From the NCBI RefSeq assembly GCF_029854215.1, contig NZ_CP122961.1:2666001-2730000 (forward strand): a stretch of 64,000 nt of DNA. The letters are read 5' to 3'. The translations under genes were made by a program, and so were the position numbers. This stretch comes from Halomonas alkaliantarctica. GTDB taxonomy: Bacteria > Pseudomonadota > Gammaproteobacteria > Pseudomonadales > Halomonadaceae. Shown here in pieces: positions 30,664 through 40,300 of the stretch (its first letter is position 1; each line of letters opens with the position of its first letter). The notes under the pieces were generated by a model. That model did no database searches, was not told the origin of the DNA, and saw only the letters and a program-made list of their open reading frames with translations.

Positions 30664-31257
30664 ATGCTTCGGCGTCACTTTTTACGGATTTCAGGTGTAC
30701 TGCTTGCCAGTGCATGGCTTGCCGGTTGCACCAGCCCGCAATACTTACAGCTCAGCCCTGAACGCAGTGCGCAGGTGCCGCAGGTCGGCTCTGGCCAGCA
30801 GGTTACTGTGATTGCCCAGGATGGCCGTGAGAGCGACATTATTGGCAACCGTGCTGGCGGCGACATGTCGACAGCCCACATTACCGTGAGTAGCCATGAG
30901 CTTATACCGCGCTTACAGCAAGAAGCTGAGCGCGCAGTACGCGATATGGGCTTTAGCCCCACCACCGAGCAGGCCGAGGGCCGCCCAAGCTTAACGCTGG
31001 AGCTTGCCAGTCTGAACTACGCACGCGGTGATAGCGGCCAGCCATTGGTAGACGAAGCGCGACTTGAAGGTGTTTTACGCGCTATCGCTCAAAACAAGGG
31101 CACTACCTATACCGGCACATACACCTCGCGCCGTACCCAGGGCTATGCCCTTAAACCCGATGCCGACAGCAACGCGCGAATGTTAAGCGATCTGCTTAGC
31201 GATGGTATGAACCGTGCTTTTAGCGATCCGGAATTGGGTCGTTTACTCGCACGTTGA
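30664..31257 (+). CDS. YajG family lipoprotein
   Basis: Predicted outer-membrane lipoprotein of 197 residues. The signal ends in the lipobox LAGC (Cys22), followed by TSPQYLQLSPE. The +2 residue Thr does not retain the protein in the inner membrane, so Lol sorting to the outer membrane is expected. The conserved DGR-E...IGNR stretch and the NYARG segment match the YajG family (E. coli yajG lies upstream of ampG). The function is unknown. It is monocistronic, with tpm convergent. Confidence 0.8.
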   Translation: MLRRHFLRISGVLLASAWLAGCTSPQYLQLSPERSAQVPQVGSGQQVTVIAQDGRESDIIGNRAGGDMSTAHITVSSHELIPRLQQEAERAVRDMGFSPTTEQAEGRPSLTLELASLNYARGDSGQPLVDEARLEGVLRAIAQNKGTTYTGTYTSRRTQGYALKPDADSNARMLSDLLSDGMNRAFSDPELGRLLAR

Positions 31258-31308
31258 GAAGTTCCTTCTTCACAGAATCACTTCAGACTCGGGCTGCGTC
31301 TTTTACCA

Positions 31309-31941
31309 CTAGAGGCGCGGCCCGCGTCGTTCTAGCGCCCACACACTCTCCGTTCGGCCGCGCTCATCAGGGCTGCCCTCTTCCAGAAAAGTTAGCGTGA
31401 AATTTGGAGTAAACAGGCTTTCTATCTCGCCAGCGGGAACGCTATAAGGCGGGCCCGCACTGCCATCGGTATGCGACAAACTAATCAACAGGCCTTTGGC
31501 GCCGGGCGGCACCAACTGCGCAAGGTGAAACGCATAGCGCTGCCGAGTTGGTGGCGGTAACGCTATCAGCGAGGCGCGATCATAAAACGCGCCAATCTCG
31601 GCAGCCTGCTGAATATGCAGGTGAAAAAAGTCACCGCACCATAACTCCACGCTGCCTTGGCGGGAAATCGTAAACCCTGCCTGACGGTAGCGGGATACCG
31701 ATGTGCTGCGCTGTAGCAAAAACTGCTCAATGGCCTCTGGGGCAAACTCTATACCTAAAACTGGGTGCCCCTCATCCGCCAACCAGCGCATATCAAGACT
31801 TTTACCGCACAGCGGCACCAACACCTTGGTGCGATTGGCCACGCCGAGCGACTTCCAATGGCGCAGCAACGCTGGATGCGCCTGCTGCAGGTGAAAACCA
31901 ATACGCCCTTCCTGCCAGCGCTTGCGCCATTGATCGCTCAT
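31309..31941 (-). CDS. tpm: Thiopurine S-methyltransferase
   Basis: SAM-dependent methyltransferase of 210 residues. The N-terminus WRKRWQEGRIGFH and the SAM motif VLVPLCGKSLDMRWLADEGH with GIEFAPEAIEQF identify the TPMT family; the segment FYDRASLIALPPPTRQRY is also typical. In bacteria these enzymes methylate thiopurines and detoxify tellurite or selenite as volatile methyl derivatives. The physiological substrate here is unknown. 55 bases separate it from the SH3-domain gene upstream in the same orientation. Confidence 0.92.
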   Translation of the reverse strand: MSDQWRKRWQEGRIGFHLQQAHPALLRHWKSLGVANRTKVLVPLCGKSLDMRWLADEGHPVLGIEFAPEAIEQFLLQRSTSVSRYRQAGFTISRQGSVELWCGDFFHLHIQQAAEIGAFYDRASLIALPPPTRQRYAFHLAQLVPPGAKGLLISLSHTDGSAGPPYSVPAGEIESLFTPNFTLTFLEEGSPDERGRTESVWALERRGPRL

Positions 31942-31996
31942 TATTTGGCCACCGTGAAGTCGATTGCACTATCCGTTGAGGAGACTTATCGTGCCT

Positions 31997-32632
31997 TTAA
32001 AACCAACGGTCACGCTTCTTACGCCGACGAGGAAGATGCGGCACAATCAGGCCCACCAACAAGCCCGCACCAGCAACACCTCCGCCATACATGAAGTAGC
32101 GCATCAGCAGGTCTTCTTCCTGGGTCTCCAGCCGCGCTTGGAGCGCCCTAACTTGCCGACGGGACTGCTCCGCTTGCGCATCCAGCTCTTGGTTGCTGGC
32201 CTCAAGCTCGGCAATGCGACTCTCACGCAACTCTAGGGTCTCAGTCATTGAGGCCGTACGCTGTTCCCAGGTTTCATTGATACCCTCAAGCTCGGCGGTG
32301 AGTTCCTCTACCTGGGCTTCTAACGCAGGTAGCTGTTCAACCGCACTGGGTGTTTCTTGAAGCTCATTGCTCAACACCCAGACCGCATTGCCATCACTGT
32401 TGCGCACTCGGGTATAGTCACCGCTGGTTTCCAACACCTCTACCTGCTCACCTGCATTGAGCGTGCCAATGATGCGGTAACCATCGGTTGGGCCGCTGCG
32501 CACATAGGTGCTTAACTCATCGGTCACCCAGGCTTGATTCGCGGATTGGGCCGTGGCATTGAAGCTGGTAACACTGAGTAAAATGCCAGCCGCAGCGGCA
32601 TATTTTCGATAACGAGTTCTATTTACTAGCAT
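31997..32632 (-). CDS. TIGR04211-type SH3 domain protein (YgiM-like)
   Basis: Membrane-anchored periplasmic protein of 211 residues. A signal peptide ends near AQS (residues 28-30). Residues about 33-95 form a bacterial SH3 domain (VTDELSTYVRSGPTDGYRI), followed by a long coiled coil (about 105-175, rich in Glu/Leu heptads), a single transmembrane helix (YGGGVAGAGLLVGLIVPHL), and a basic tail (RRRKKRDRWF). The same layout is seen in E. coli YgiM. The role is thought to concern the cell envelope but is not known. Confidence 0.85.
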   Translation of the reverse strand: MLVNRTRYRKYAAAAGILLSVTSFNATAQSANQAWVTDELSTYVRSGPTDGYRIIGTLNAGEQVEVLETSGDYTRVRNSDGNAVWVLSNELQETPSAVEQLPALEAQVEELTAELEGINETWEQRTASMTETLELRESRIAELEASNQELDAQAEQSRRQVRALQARLETQEEDLLMRYFMYGGGVAGAGLLVGLIVPHLPRRRKKRDRWF

Positions 32633-32720
32633 GACATCATGTCCTGATTAAAAACGCTGCAAGGCGGACGAAGCCAACAGCGCTTATCGGCTAACTGATC
32701 GGAGCGCTTGTCTCATACGC

Positions 32721-33050
32721 TTACCCTTCGCCGCGCGGGGGCAACGGAAAGGAACGGGGAAACTCCGCAACCCGGGCATCGGTTTTGACCGCTTTCAATG
32801 GCCCTTCACGCTCTACTTCATCAATGCGCACAATAGCATTTAACGGTAGGTAGCTACGTTTGACACCATCGAAGGTTCGTTGCAATTTTTCAGTCGCGGG
32901 GTCAACCACTACCCGTGAAGCATCGTCAAAGACAAACTCCTCGACTTCAATAAAGCCCCAGAGTTCGCTTTGAAAGATCTCTCGGACGTATAAATCCCAA
33001 ATTTCACCCTGCTGGTGAACCACTACACGGTAGATCGGCTTGGCCGCCAT
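32721..33050 (-). CDS. DUF1820 family protein
   Basis: Small cytoplasmic protein of 109 residues. The whole length resembles the DUF1820 family found in gammaproteobacteria: MAAKPIYRVVVHQQGEIWDL at the N-terminus, the central FIEVEEFVFDD, LQRTFDGVKRSYLPLNAIVR and IDEVEREG. The last 25 residues (FPRSFPLPPRGEG) are an extra flexible tail. No function is known to me. It is divergent from the ATP-grasp gene. Confidence 0.8.
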   Translation of the reverse strand: MAAKPIYRVVVHQQGEIWDLYVREIFQSELWGFIEVEEFVFDDASRVVVDPATEKLQRTFDGVKRSYLPLNAIVRIDEVEREGPLKAVKTDARVAEFPRSFPLPPRGEG

Positions 33051-33256
33051 CTTGGCCTAATCCTCTTGCCATTCGTACATTAAGTTGAACCGCCTAGCTT
33101 ACCATATTCCCACCGCCGCGCCTTTAAGCTAAACCCTTAGCGAGCTTAGCATTAAGGCTATGAATAATATGCTCATTAGCCGCGCATGCCCCCCTCGTGT
33201 ATGGTGGTGAGCGTGATTTGGCAATTATGTTCGTTCACCAAGCTGGAGTCATCAAC

Positions 33257-34480
33257 ATGCAGAAGGATCCCAATAAGGGCTATATCGCTCTATTAGGCTG
33301 GAGTCTCAATGCGATTGAAGCGGCCGAGAATTTTGACCGTCGCTACATTGTCGTTGCACCCGATTGGGCGGAAGAGTATTGCCAAAAACACGACATTCCC
33401 TACGTGCCTTGGAATTTCGAGCGACTCAATGACCGCTCGATGGAAATTGCCGAGACACTGAAGGAAAAAGGTGTCGATGTCGCCATTCCGCTCTACGAAG
33501 AGACCGTTGAGTGGGCAGGGGCCATCAACTCTGTGCTACTGGATAACCCGCGCATTTACGGCCAATCGCTGCTATTGCGTGATAAGGCGCTAATGAAGCG
33601 TCGTGCCCAACTAGGCGGCATCCGCGTGGGTATTTTTGAAGAAGCCCACGATAAAGAAGATGTAGTGCGCTTTCTGAAGCGCGTTAACCAGACGCTGCTG
33701 AAGCTGGACGGCGACCCCAACGACCCGATTCACCTGAAAGCGTTTGATAAAGCAGGCTGTCTTGGTCACCGCGTTATTCGCACCCCAGATGAAGTCGATA
33801 CCATTCCCGATGAAGAGTTTCCGGTGTTGATGGAATCGCACCTGGATGGCTGGGAATTTGCCGTTGAAGCATGGATTCACGATGGCAAAATCGCCTTCTT
33901 GAATATTTCCGAATACGTGACGCTTGGGTACTCGGTGTTTGTGCCCGCATCGCCTGAGCTCGAGATTTACCGCGAACAGATCACTCAACAAATCGAAAAG
34001 CTGATTAAAGCATTCGATATTGAGTTTGGTATGATCCACCCGGAATACTTTGTCACCAGCGATGGTGAGATGTACTTTGGCGAAGTGGCTTACCGTCCAC
34101 CCGGTTTTAAGGTATTTGAACTGCTAGAGCGTGTTTACGGCTTTAACGCTTACGAAGCTTCGATGCTAGTGTTCGACCCAAAAACCACGAAAGAAGAAGT
34201 GGCCAACTTCTTCCCCAAAGAAGTGGTCGATGCCGATGGCTTTGCCGGTTGCTTTGGCGTTTATCCCCGCCGTCGTGTGGTCAGCCGCTTGGAAATTCCC
34301 GAAGAGACCGAAGATCACCCCTATTTTGAGTCTCATGAGCTAACCTCACCAGTAGAAGAAACCGTTACTAAACGCACTGCGTTTGGTACCCATTGGGGTC
34401 TGATCTACTTTAAAGGCGAGGATGCGCATACGATTCGCGATCTGCTAAAACGCCAAGAAGATCTCGACTTCTATGTATAA
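33257..34480 (+). CDS. ATP-grasp ligase, first gene of a pair with a papain-like protein
   Basis: Predicted carboxylate-amine/thiol ligase of 407 residues. The N-terminal Rossmann-like domain covers about 1-110. The ATP-grasp core follows, with RDKALMKRRAQL, the central strand ESHLDGWEFAVEAW (Glu193, Glu200), and the metal-binding EVAYRPPG (Glu276, Arg280). It resembles the carbamoyl-phosphate-synthase-like ATP-grasp group that forms amide bonds. The substrate is unknown. The frame opens at GTG 33197; I chose ATG 33257, which has GGAG nine bases upstream. A gene for a large protein with a Cys-His-Asn pattern begins 30 bases downstream, suggesting a joint peptide- or amide-making and -cutting job. 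Confidence 0.8.
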   Translation: MQKDPNKGYIALLGWSLNAIEAAENFDRRYIVVAPDWAEEYCQKHDIPYVPWNFERLNDRSMEIAETLKEKGVDVAIPLYEETVEWAGAINSVLLDNPRIYGQSLLLRDKALMKRRAQLGGIRVGIFEEAHDKEDVVRFLKRVNQTLLKLDGDPNDPIHLKAFDKAGCLGHRVIRTPDEVDTIPDEEFPVLMESHLDGWEFAVEAWIHDGKIAFLNISEYVTLGYSVFVPASPELEIYREQITQQIEKLIKAFDIEFGMIHPEYFVTSDGEMYFGEVAYRPPGFKVFELLERVYGFNAYEASMLVFDPKTTKEEVANFFPKEVVDADGFAGCFGVYPRRRVVSRLEIPEETEDHPYFESHELTSPVEETVTKRTAFGTHWGLIYFKGEDAHTIRDLLKRQEDLDFYV

Positions 34481-34510
34481 TCCCCGCTAACGCAGGGATA
34501 AGGAGTCACC

Positions 34511-36583
34511 GTGGAGACTGATCAAGTTACGTCTTCTCAAGAAGATAGCAAGCTCAATGGACTGTTGAGCAAATTTGATGATGCCGTGCGCCTGCTAACC
34601 CAGGCGCCCGCCTTCTCAAAACCCGCCAAACTACCGCGAGTAATGGACACTGCGCGGAGAGTACTGCTTCAGGATGGCGGTTGTGAAGCACTAGAGTCCC
34701 GCGCGCAAGCGTTTGAGGACTCTGGCGTTTTTTGGGGCTCCGATTGGGAAACTCCTCAATACCTGGTACCGACCCTGACGACCTTCTCGCTGAAAAGCGC
34801 GGATGCCAATGTGGTCGTCATTGAGGCATTAAGCGAGCTTCGGCTTCTTGCTGTCGCTAAAGGCAATTTTGAACACCCGCTGGTTTCCGCCGAGCATGCG
34901 CACCACTACCTTACGCAGGTAATGGCAATTAATTTATGGCTGCTGTTCTTGCCGCCCAGTGAGGCGGAACGGGAAACCCAAGGGCGATTGGCAACCATCC
35001 CCCGCCAGCTTTTCCAGCACTTAGCCGAACGCATCGGCTACGAACATATCGTTGATCGCCTGATTGATGAGATATGGCGCATTTTGAAACAGCGCCCTAT
35101 TCAGGTTGATTCGATCAAACAGATGATCACTCAAATTGCGCTGTGTCAGGCCAACCCAGAGATTGACCTTGGCGCTAGCGGCCAAGGCGCCGACCGGCTT
35201 GTGAGTTCGCTTTACGGGCCCACCCAGGCCTGCCGTGAAGATCCTGGCGTCGACATTTACCGTGATCGATTGGAGCATATGGATCAGGCTGCTCTGCAGG
35301 CTGAATCTACCGGTTTCGCACGGGCGATGCACGACACCGGCCTGGTATCGCCGTATCACGCCGTGTTGTTGCGTCACCTGCTCGAAGAGGGTGATCACTT
35401 ACTCTCCGAGGCGCTGGGCCTTTCATCGACTGGCCGCGACTGCCTACTCTGCTATCGCGAACTGGTTCAAGCGCTGATTCGTGGCGGCGTTTATCCTGCC
35501 ACCGCTCAAGCGGTTTACGGCTTGGCGCTGATGCTTGAGCGCGGCATTCTCTATCAACCGCCGGTAGCACCCGCCATGTGGCGTCAGCTTAACCTACCGC
35601 TATCCGAGTGGGCGCAGTCACGACTCAATATCGCCTATGGCGATACTGTTTCTCCCCGCGCGCGCCTGATTGAAGGTGTACTCTGCATGCTGGGATTGCC
35701 GCTAGGCGTTGGCCAGGGTAACAATCCTACCTGCCAGTCAGCACGGGCACTCTCCATGTGGGCCTACAACGACCCAGACTATCTGCTGCAGATGGTAGCC
35801 TGGGCAGCCCGCGACGACGAAATCATCATGCATTTTGAGGGCCAAGCCATTTCATCAATGGCGAGCCTCTCAGGTGTGGCGACGCAACTCCCCATGGATC
35901 TTGATCCGGTTTCGTTGATTGTCGTACCGCATCTGGATCGCATTTACGCTGAAATGGGTCGGCGTTGTATTGGCCGCGAAGGCGATCCCCACCGCTGGGT
36001 GAATCCCGAATTTCACGGCTGGTGGTCGGGCCGTGGTTTTCTTATTAATGTTGATGTGGCCACCGGTCAGCTCAGCAATGTGGACAACTTTATACGCCAC
36101 TTCTTTGCCTACTATCACCCCTACTACAATGGCAACCAGCCGCTGATTCATCCCCAACCAGCGGGTATTGCGGTCACCGATAGCGCGGCGCGTTTTATCG
36201 GCTGGCACGCGATTACCATTTTGCGGGCGTCCCTCGACCCGACGGATGTCATGCGGATTTACTTCTACAATCCCAACAATGATAGCGGGCAGGATTGGGG
36301 CGATGGCGTTATTGTCAGCACATCGGGCAATGGCGAACGCTTTGGCGAGGCCTCACTACCTTTCGAACGCTTTGCATCGCGGCTGTATATTTATCACTAC
36401 GATCCTCTTGAGCGGGTTGATATAGCCGACGTCACCAGCGAAGAGGTGGAAAAAGTTAAACACTTCCTACACCGGAGCTGGGGGGCTTCACGCCTTCCAC
36501 CTACCGAGCTGCAGGCAGATCAAGGCTCCAATTCCACCCTCCCCAATCCACCGCTACCCGACACGCCTCCCGACGAAGGGTAA
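34511..36583 (+). CDS. Uncharacterised 690-residue protein with papain-like catalytic pattern
   Basis: I recognise no named family. There is no signal peptide and no clear membrane helix. Residues 1-390 look alpha-helical. From about 395 a pattern typical of papain-fold enzymes appears: Gln402, then Cys408 six residues later (GQGNNPTCQSARALSMW), as for Gln19-Cys25 of papain; His566 in GWHAITILRA; and Asn587 or Asp591 in YFYNPNNDSGQDW. Order and local context fit a Cys-His-Asn triad of a peptidase, transglutaminase or amidase. The tail is Pro/Asp-rich. GTG start with AAGGAG six bases upstream. It is in an operon-like string with the ATP-grasp gene (30-base gap) and tlyA (30-base gap). The catalytic assignment is inference. 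Confidence 0.75.
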   Translation: METDQVTSSQEDSKLNGLLSKFDDAVRLLTQAPAFSKPAKLPRVMDTARRVLLQDGGCEALESRAQAFEDSGVFWGSDWETPQYLVPTLTTFSLKSADANVVVIEALSELRLLAVAKGNFEHPLVSAEHAHHYLTQVMAINLWLLFLPPSEAERETQGRLATIPRQLFQHLAERIGYEHIVDRLIDEIWRILKQRPIQVDSIKQMITQIALCQANPEIDLGASGQGADRLVSSLYGPTQACREDPGVDIYRDRLEHMDQAALQAESTGFARAMHDTGLVSPYHAVLLRHLLEEGDHLLSEALGLSSTGRDCLLCYRELVQALIRGGVYPATAQAVYGLALMLERGILYQPPVAPAMWRQLNLPLSEWAQSRLNIAYGDTVSPRARLIEGVLCMLGLPLGVGQGNNPTCQSARALSMWAYNDPDYLLQMVAWAARDDEIIMHFEGQAISSMASLSGVATQLPMDLDPVSLIVVPHLDRIYAEMGRRCIGREGDPHRWVNPEFHGWWSGRGFLINVDVATGQLSNVDNFIRHFFAYYHPYYNGNQPLIHPQPAGIAVTDSAARFIGWHAITILRASLDPTDVMRIYFYNPNNDSGQDWGDGVIVSTSGNGERFGEASLPFERFASRLYIYHYDPLERVDIADVTSEEVEKVKHFLHRSWGASRLPPTELQADQGSNSTLPNPPLPDTPPDEG

Positions 36584-36613
36584 CAAGCACGCTTAGCGAC
36601 ACTCTCAATCACT

Positions 36614-37372
36614 ATGATGCGACTCGATCAACTGTTGGTCAGCCAGGGGCTGGCCAACTCCCGTACCCGCGCCCAAAGGCTTATTCGGCACGGGCGGATA
36701 AGCCTTGCCGAGAACGGTAAGCCGTTAACCAAAGCGTCAGAAAAGTGGCCCGACGATACACGGTTCGAAGTAGAAGACGACCCCGAAGAGCGCTATGTAT
36801 CGCGGGCAGGGTTGAAATTAGAAGCGGTACTTAAAGCACTTGAGCTGCGTTTTGACGACGATGTTGTGCTGGATATAGGTCAATCAACCGGCGGCTTCAG
36901 CGACTGCGCGCTGCGCTTTGGCGCCCGCCATGTGATCGGTGTAGAAGTTGGCCACGGCCAGCTTGCACCTGAGTTGCGCGGCGACCCACGCGTCACTTGC
37001 CTTGAGGGGGTAAATGCGCGCTCGATGAGCAGCAGTGAAGCCCTGAACAGCGTGCTGGCCACTCATCCCATCGATAGTGCCATCATGGACGTTTCCTTTA
37101 TCTCCCAAACGCTGATTCTGCCCGAGATTGCTGCCCTGTTGCCATCAAGCGGTCAGTTGATCTCGTTGGTAAAACCGCAATTTGAGCTAACCCCTGGCGC
37201 CCTGGATAAACGCGGCGTTGTACGCGACCCTAAGCGCTTCACAGAAGTAGAAGCCAGTATTCGCAGCGCCTGCGAAGCTTGCGGACTGACTATTCGCCAC
37301 TGGCAGGAGAGCCCAATTACCGGCGGCGACGGCAACCGCGAATTTCTTCTGCACGCCGTAAAGGACACTTAA
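36614..37372 (+). CDS. tlyA: TlyA-family rRNA 2'-O-methyltransferase/hemolysin-like protein
   Basis: Predicted RNA ribose methyltransferase of 252 residues. The N-terminal S4 RNA-binding domain (MRLDQLLVSQGLANSRTRAQ) is followed by an FtsJ/RrmJ-type SAM-binding domain (DIGQSTGGFSDCALRFGA), with catalytic Asp in IMDVSFISQ and lysine in LVKPQFE. TlyA of mycobacteria methylates 16S and 23S rRNA and gives capreomycin sensitivity; hemolysis by relatives is disputed. It starts 30 bases after the papain-like gene, so it may be cotranscribed. Confidence 0.92.
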   Translation: MMRLDQLLVSQGLANSRTRAQRLIRHGRISLAENGKPLTKASEKWPDDTRFEVEDDPEERYVSRAGLKLEAVLKALELRFDDDVVLDIGQSTGGFSDCALRFGARHVIGVEVGHGQLAPELRGDPRVTCLEGVNARSMSSSEALNSVLATHPIDSAIMDVSFISQTLILPEIAALLPSSGQLISLVKPQFELTPGALDKRGVVRDPKRFTEVEASIRSACEACGLTIRHWQESPITGGDGNREFLLHAVKDT

Positions 37373-37391
37373 AAAGAGGCTTAAAAGTGCA

Positions 37392-40300
37392 TTATGTCGA
37401 TGCTGAGGGCAACTGATTAGCCGACTGCACTTTAACCGCTTCACCCTGCTCAGGATGAAGCCACACATCCATCTGCTCAAATGCCACGCGTACACCCGCT
37501 TCCCGAAACAACGCATCCACCCGGCAATTAATTTCATCGGCGGCAAACAGCCGGTCGAGCAGATCGTTGACGAAAATACGCAGCTCAAAATTGAGGCTGT
37601 GCTGCCCGTAGCTTAAACAGAAAACCTGGGGTTCTGGGTCGGTTAGCACGCGGGGGTTTTCATCCGCCACCTTACGTAATAGCTGGTGCACCTTGGCCAT
37701 ATCGGAGCCGTGGGCTACGCCATAGGTGAGCACGACGCGGGTGATATTATCCGACAACGACCAGTTGATCAGTTGGTCGGTCACAAAGGTTTTATTGGGG
37801 ATAATGATCTCTTTACGATCAAAATCGGTAACGGTGGTGGCGCGGATACGGATACGGCTGACGGTTCCGTGTAAATTGCCAATCGTGATGGTGTCACCAA
37901 TACGTATCGGGCGCTCAAACAGAATGATCAAACCGGATATAAAGTTGGCAAAAATCTCCTGTAAGCCAAACCCCAACCCCACACTCAAGGCGGCGACCAG
38001 CCACTGTAGTTTATCCCAGGAAACGCCGAGGGTTGACAGACCCATGACAATCCCCGTACCTACAATGGTGTAAGAGAGCAACGAGCTAATGGCATAGGCG
38101 CTACCCTGCTTCAATGACAGCCGGGATAGCACCATCACTTCCAGCAGACCGGGTAAGTTGCCCGCCATGATAAAGGTAATAGCTACAATCAACAGGGCAG
38201 CAAAGATGTCTGATATCGATAGCGCGTTATCGACCAGATCCCCTTCTTGCGCCTCCCACAGTGACACGTTGTCCAAATAGCCGAGCACCGAGAGTAAGTC
38301 TGACCAGACCAAATAGAGCAGCGCACTAAAGCCAATCAACACAATCAACTTGGAAAGCCGCAGCGATTGGCTATTGATCTGCGCCATATCAAGCGGGGGT
38401 TCTTCGACTACTTCGAGACCACCTTCCGCACCCTCTTGTACTTGAGCACGACGACGGGCCAGAGCGCGGCGATAGGCGAGCCGCCGCGCGGCCACCGCGA
38501 GACTTCTCACCAAAGTAGCCTCCACCACGACCCATAGCCCCAGCAAGTAAAGGGTAATAGCGAACCGTCCCACTAAGCGTAGCGCGGTGTATTCGTAACC
38601 CCAGACCACTAGGCCCAGCAGCATAAGCGGCACCGACGCCATAGCGAGCCCTAGCATTAAGCGAAATAGGTGTACGCCAAATATGGGGATATGGGCCAGT
38701 ATCAACTTCGCCAACCACCAGCTCATCGCCATCAAGCCAAACGACAACAGACCCAAGGCGACCGGACGCAGTGCTAGCGGTGTTTCCATCTCCCCGGACA
38801 TTGCCGCAATGGCAATGACTGGCACCAAGGCAATGCCTAGCCCACCTAGCTGTTGGCGTAACTGGGCGGTGTACTGGGGCGACCAGGTAAAGTGGCGCTC
38901 GGCTACGCCATCGGCTACCAGGAGCCTACGTCCCCATGCGACTACGGCCCAACTCAAGGCCAGTTGAAGCAGCGCTGGGGCAACGCTATTAGCCAATGGC
39001 TCAGCGGCACCAAGCAGCCCAATGCCAATACCTGCTAATGCCAGCGGCCCGGGGAGCGCTAGCAGCACATTCAGCAGCACCGCTTTGGGGGTATGCAGTT
39101 GGGTATCGCTTTTCAACCGACCGATCTGCGAATGCAGCTTGGCCAAGCGGGCCTTAATCTGGCGTCGCAACCCGATTAAAACCAGACTTAACACCACCAG
39201 AGGTGCCCCTTTGAGTACCTCCCAAGAGAGCCCTTGCCAACGTGTGGGTAAAATGGCCCGCCACTCCCCTTCCTGCCACTCTAGCTGTAGGTTGCGCGGC
39301 AATTGACGTAGCCAATTAATATCTAAAGGGCGGCTATTCGCGACCCAAAATAGCTGCTCATTGATAGTTTTACGTAGCTCACTGGTCGTTGCGACTAGCT
39401 GCTGTTGGTTAAGCTGTAGTTCAATAGCCGCGCTTAATAAGCTGCCATAAGACTGTTCCAGTTGCTCGACCAGTTCACGGCGCGATTGATAAAGCTGCGA
39501 GAGTGAATTGACCAATCCAGGGGTCGCCTCTATGTTCGCCTCTGCTAAACGCGAGGTGGCGTACTGCTCGCTTTGACGTAGCTGGTCGCGCTGACGAACC
39601 AAATCAAACTGTTTTAAGCGCAGGTCGGCAATTTCGTCCTGTAAATCTCGTGGTGCCGACAAGGGAGGCAAGGACTTGCGCTGTTCACGCAGAATACGCG
39701 ACAGCAGCTGGCTGCCGCGGATAGCCTCAATTTGCTCATTAAGGCTGCGCTGAAGCTGACGCACGTTCTCTAACTGCCGCTGGGCTTCAATATTGTCGCG
39801 CACTATACTGTTTGCGCGATCTGTCGCCCGCAGCAGCTCTAAACTTAGCATTTGATTGTTTTGCTGCTCTTGCACCAGCACCGGATGCCCAGCGGCGATT
39901 AACGGGTTATCCCTGGCGGCATCGGCAATGGCTTGCTCAGAGGCCAATCGGCGTTGCCGATCAATAACGCCTTGCAACATCGTTAGCTGCTGCTGTTGAT
40001 AATCGATCTGCACCATCAACACATCACGGCGCTCCTGGGCTAATTCGCGCAGGCGGCTATTAGCGCTTAGCTCACGCTGATAAAAGCTTACTTCACATTC
40101 GGCCAGTGCCCGCTCAAGGCGTAATTGGATAAGCCGTGCATCGCTCAGTGCAGAAAGTTGGCGATCCGCTAGCAAAGCCTCGCGCTCATCGTGTTGTCGG
40201 CGTAAACTTTCTGCGCGTTGGAGAGTTTCAGCGATGGACTGCTGGGCACGTTCAGGCAGTGTTTGGGCGGCCAGCAGTTGCGAGTTCACTTCTGCCAGTT

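Noticed and set aside
31765..32094. 109-codon frame spanning the tpm/SH3-gene junction on the plus strand
   Set aside because: Opposite two well-supported genes and of low-complexity composition.
33197..33256. Upstream GTG start of the ATP-grasp gene
   Set aside because: No ribosome site; ATG 33257 has GGAG at good distance and starts at the first conserved strand.
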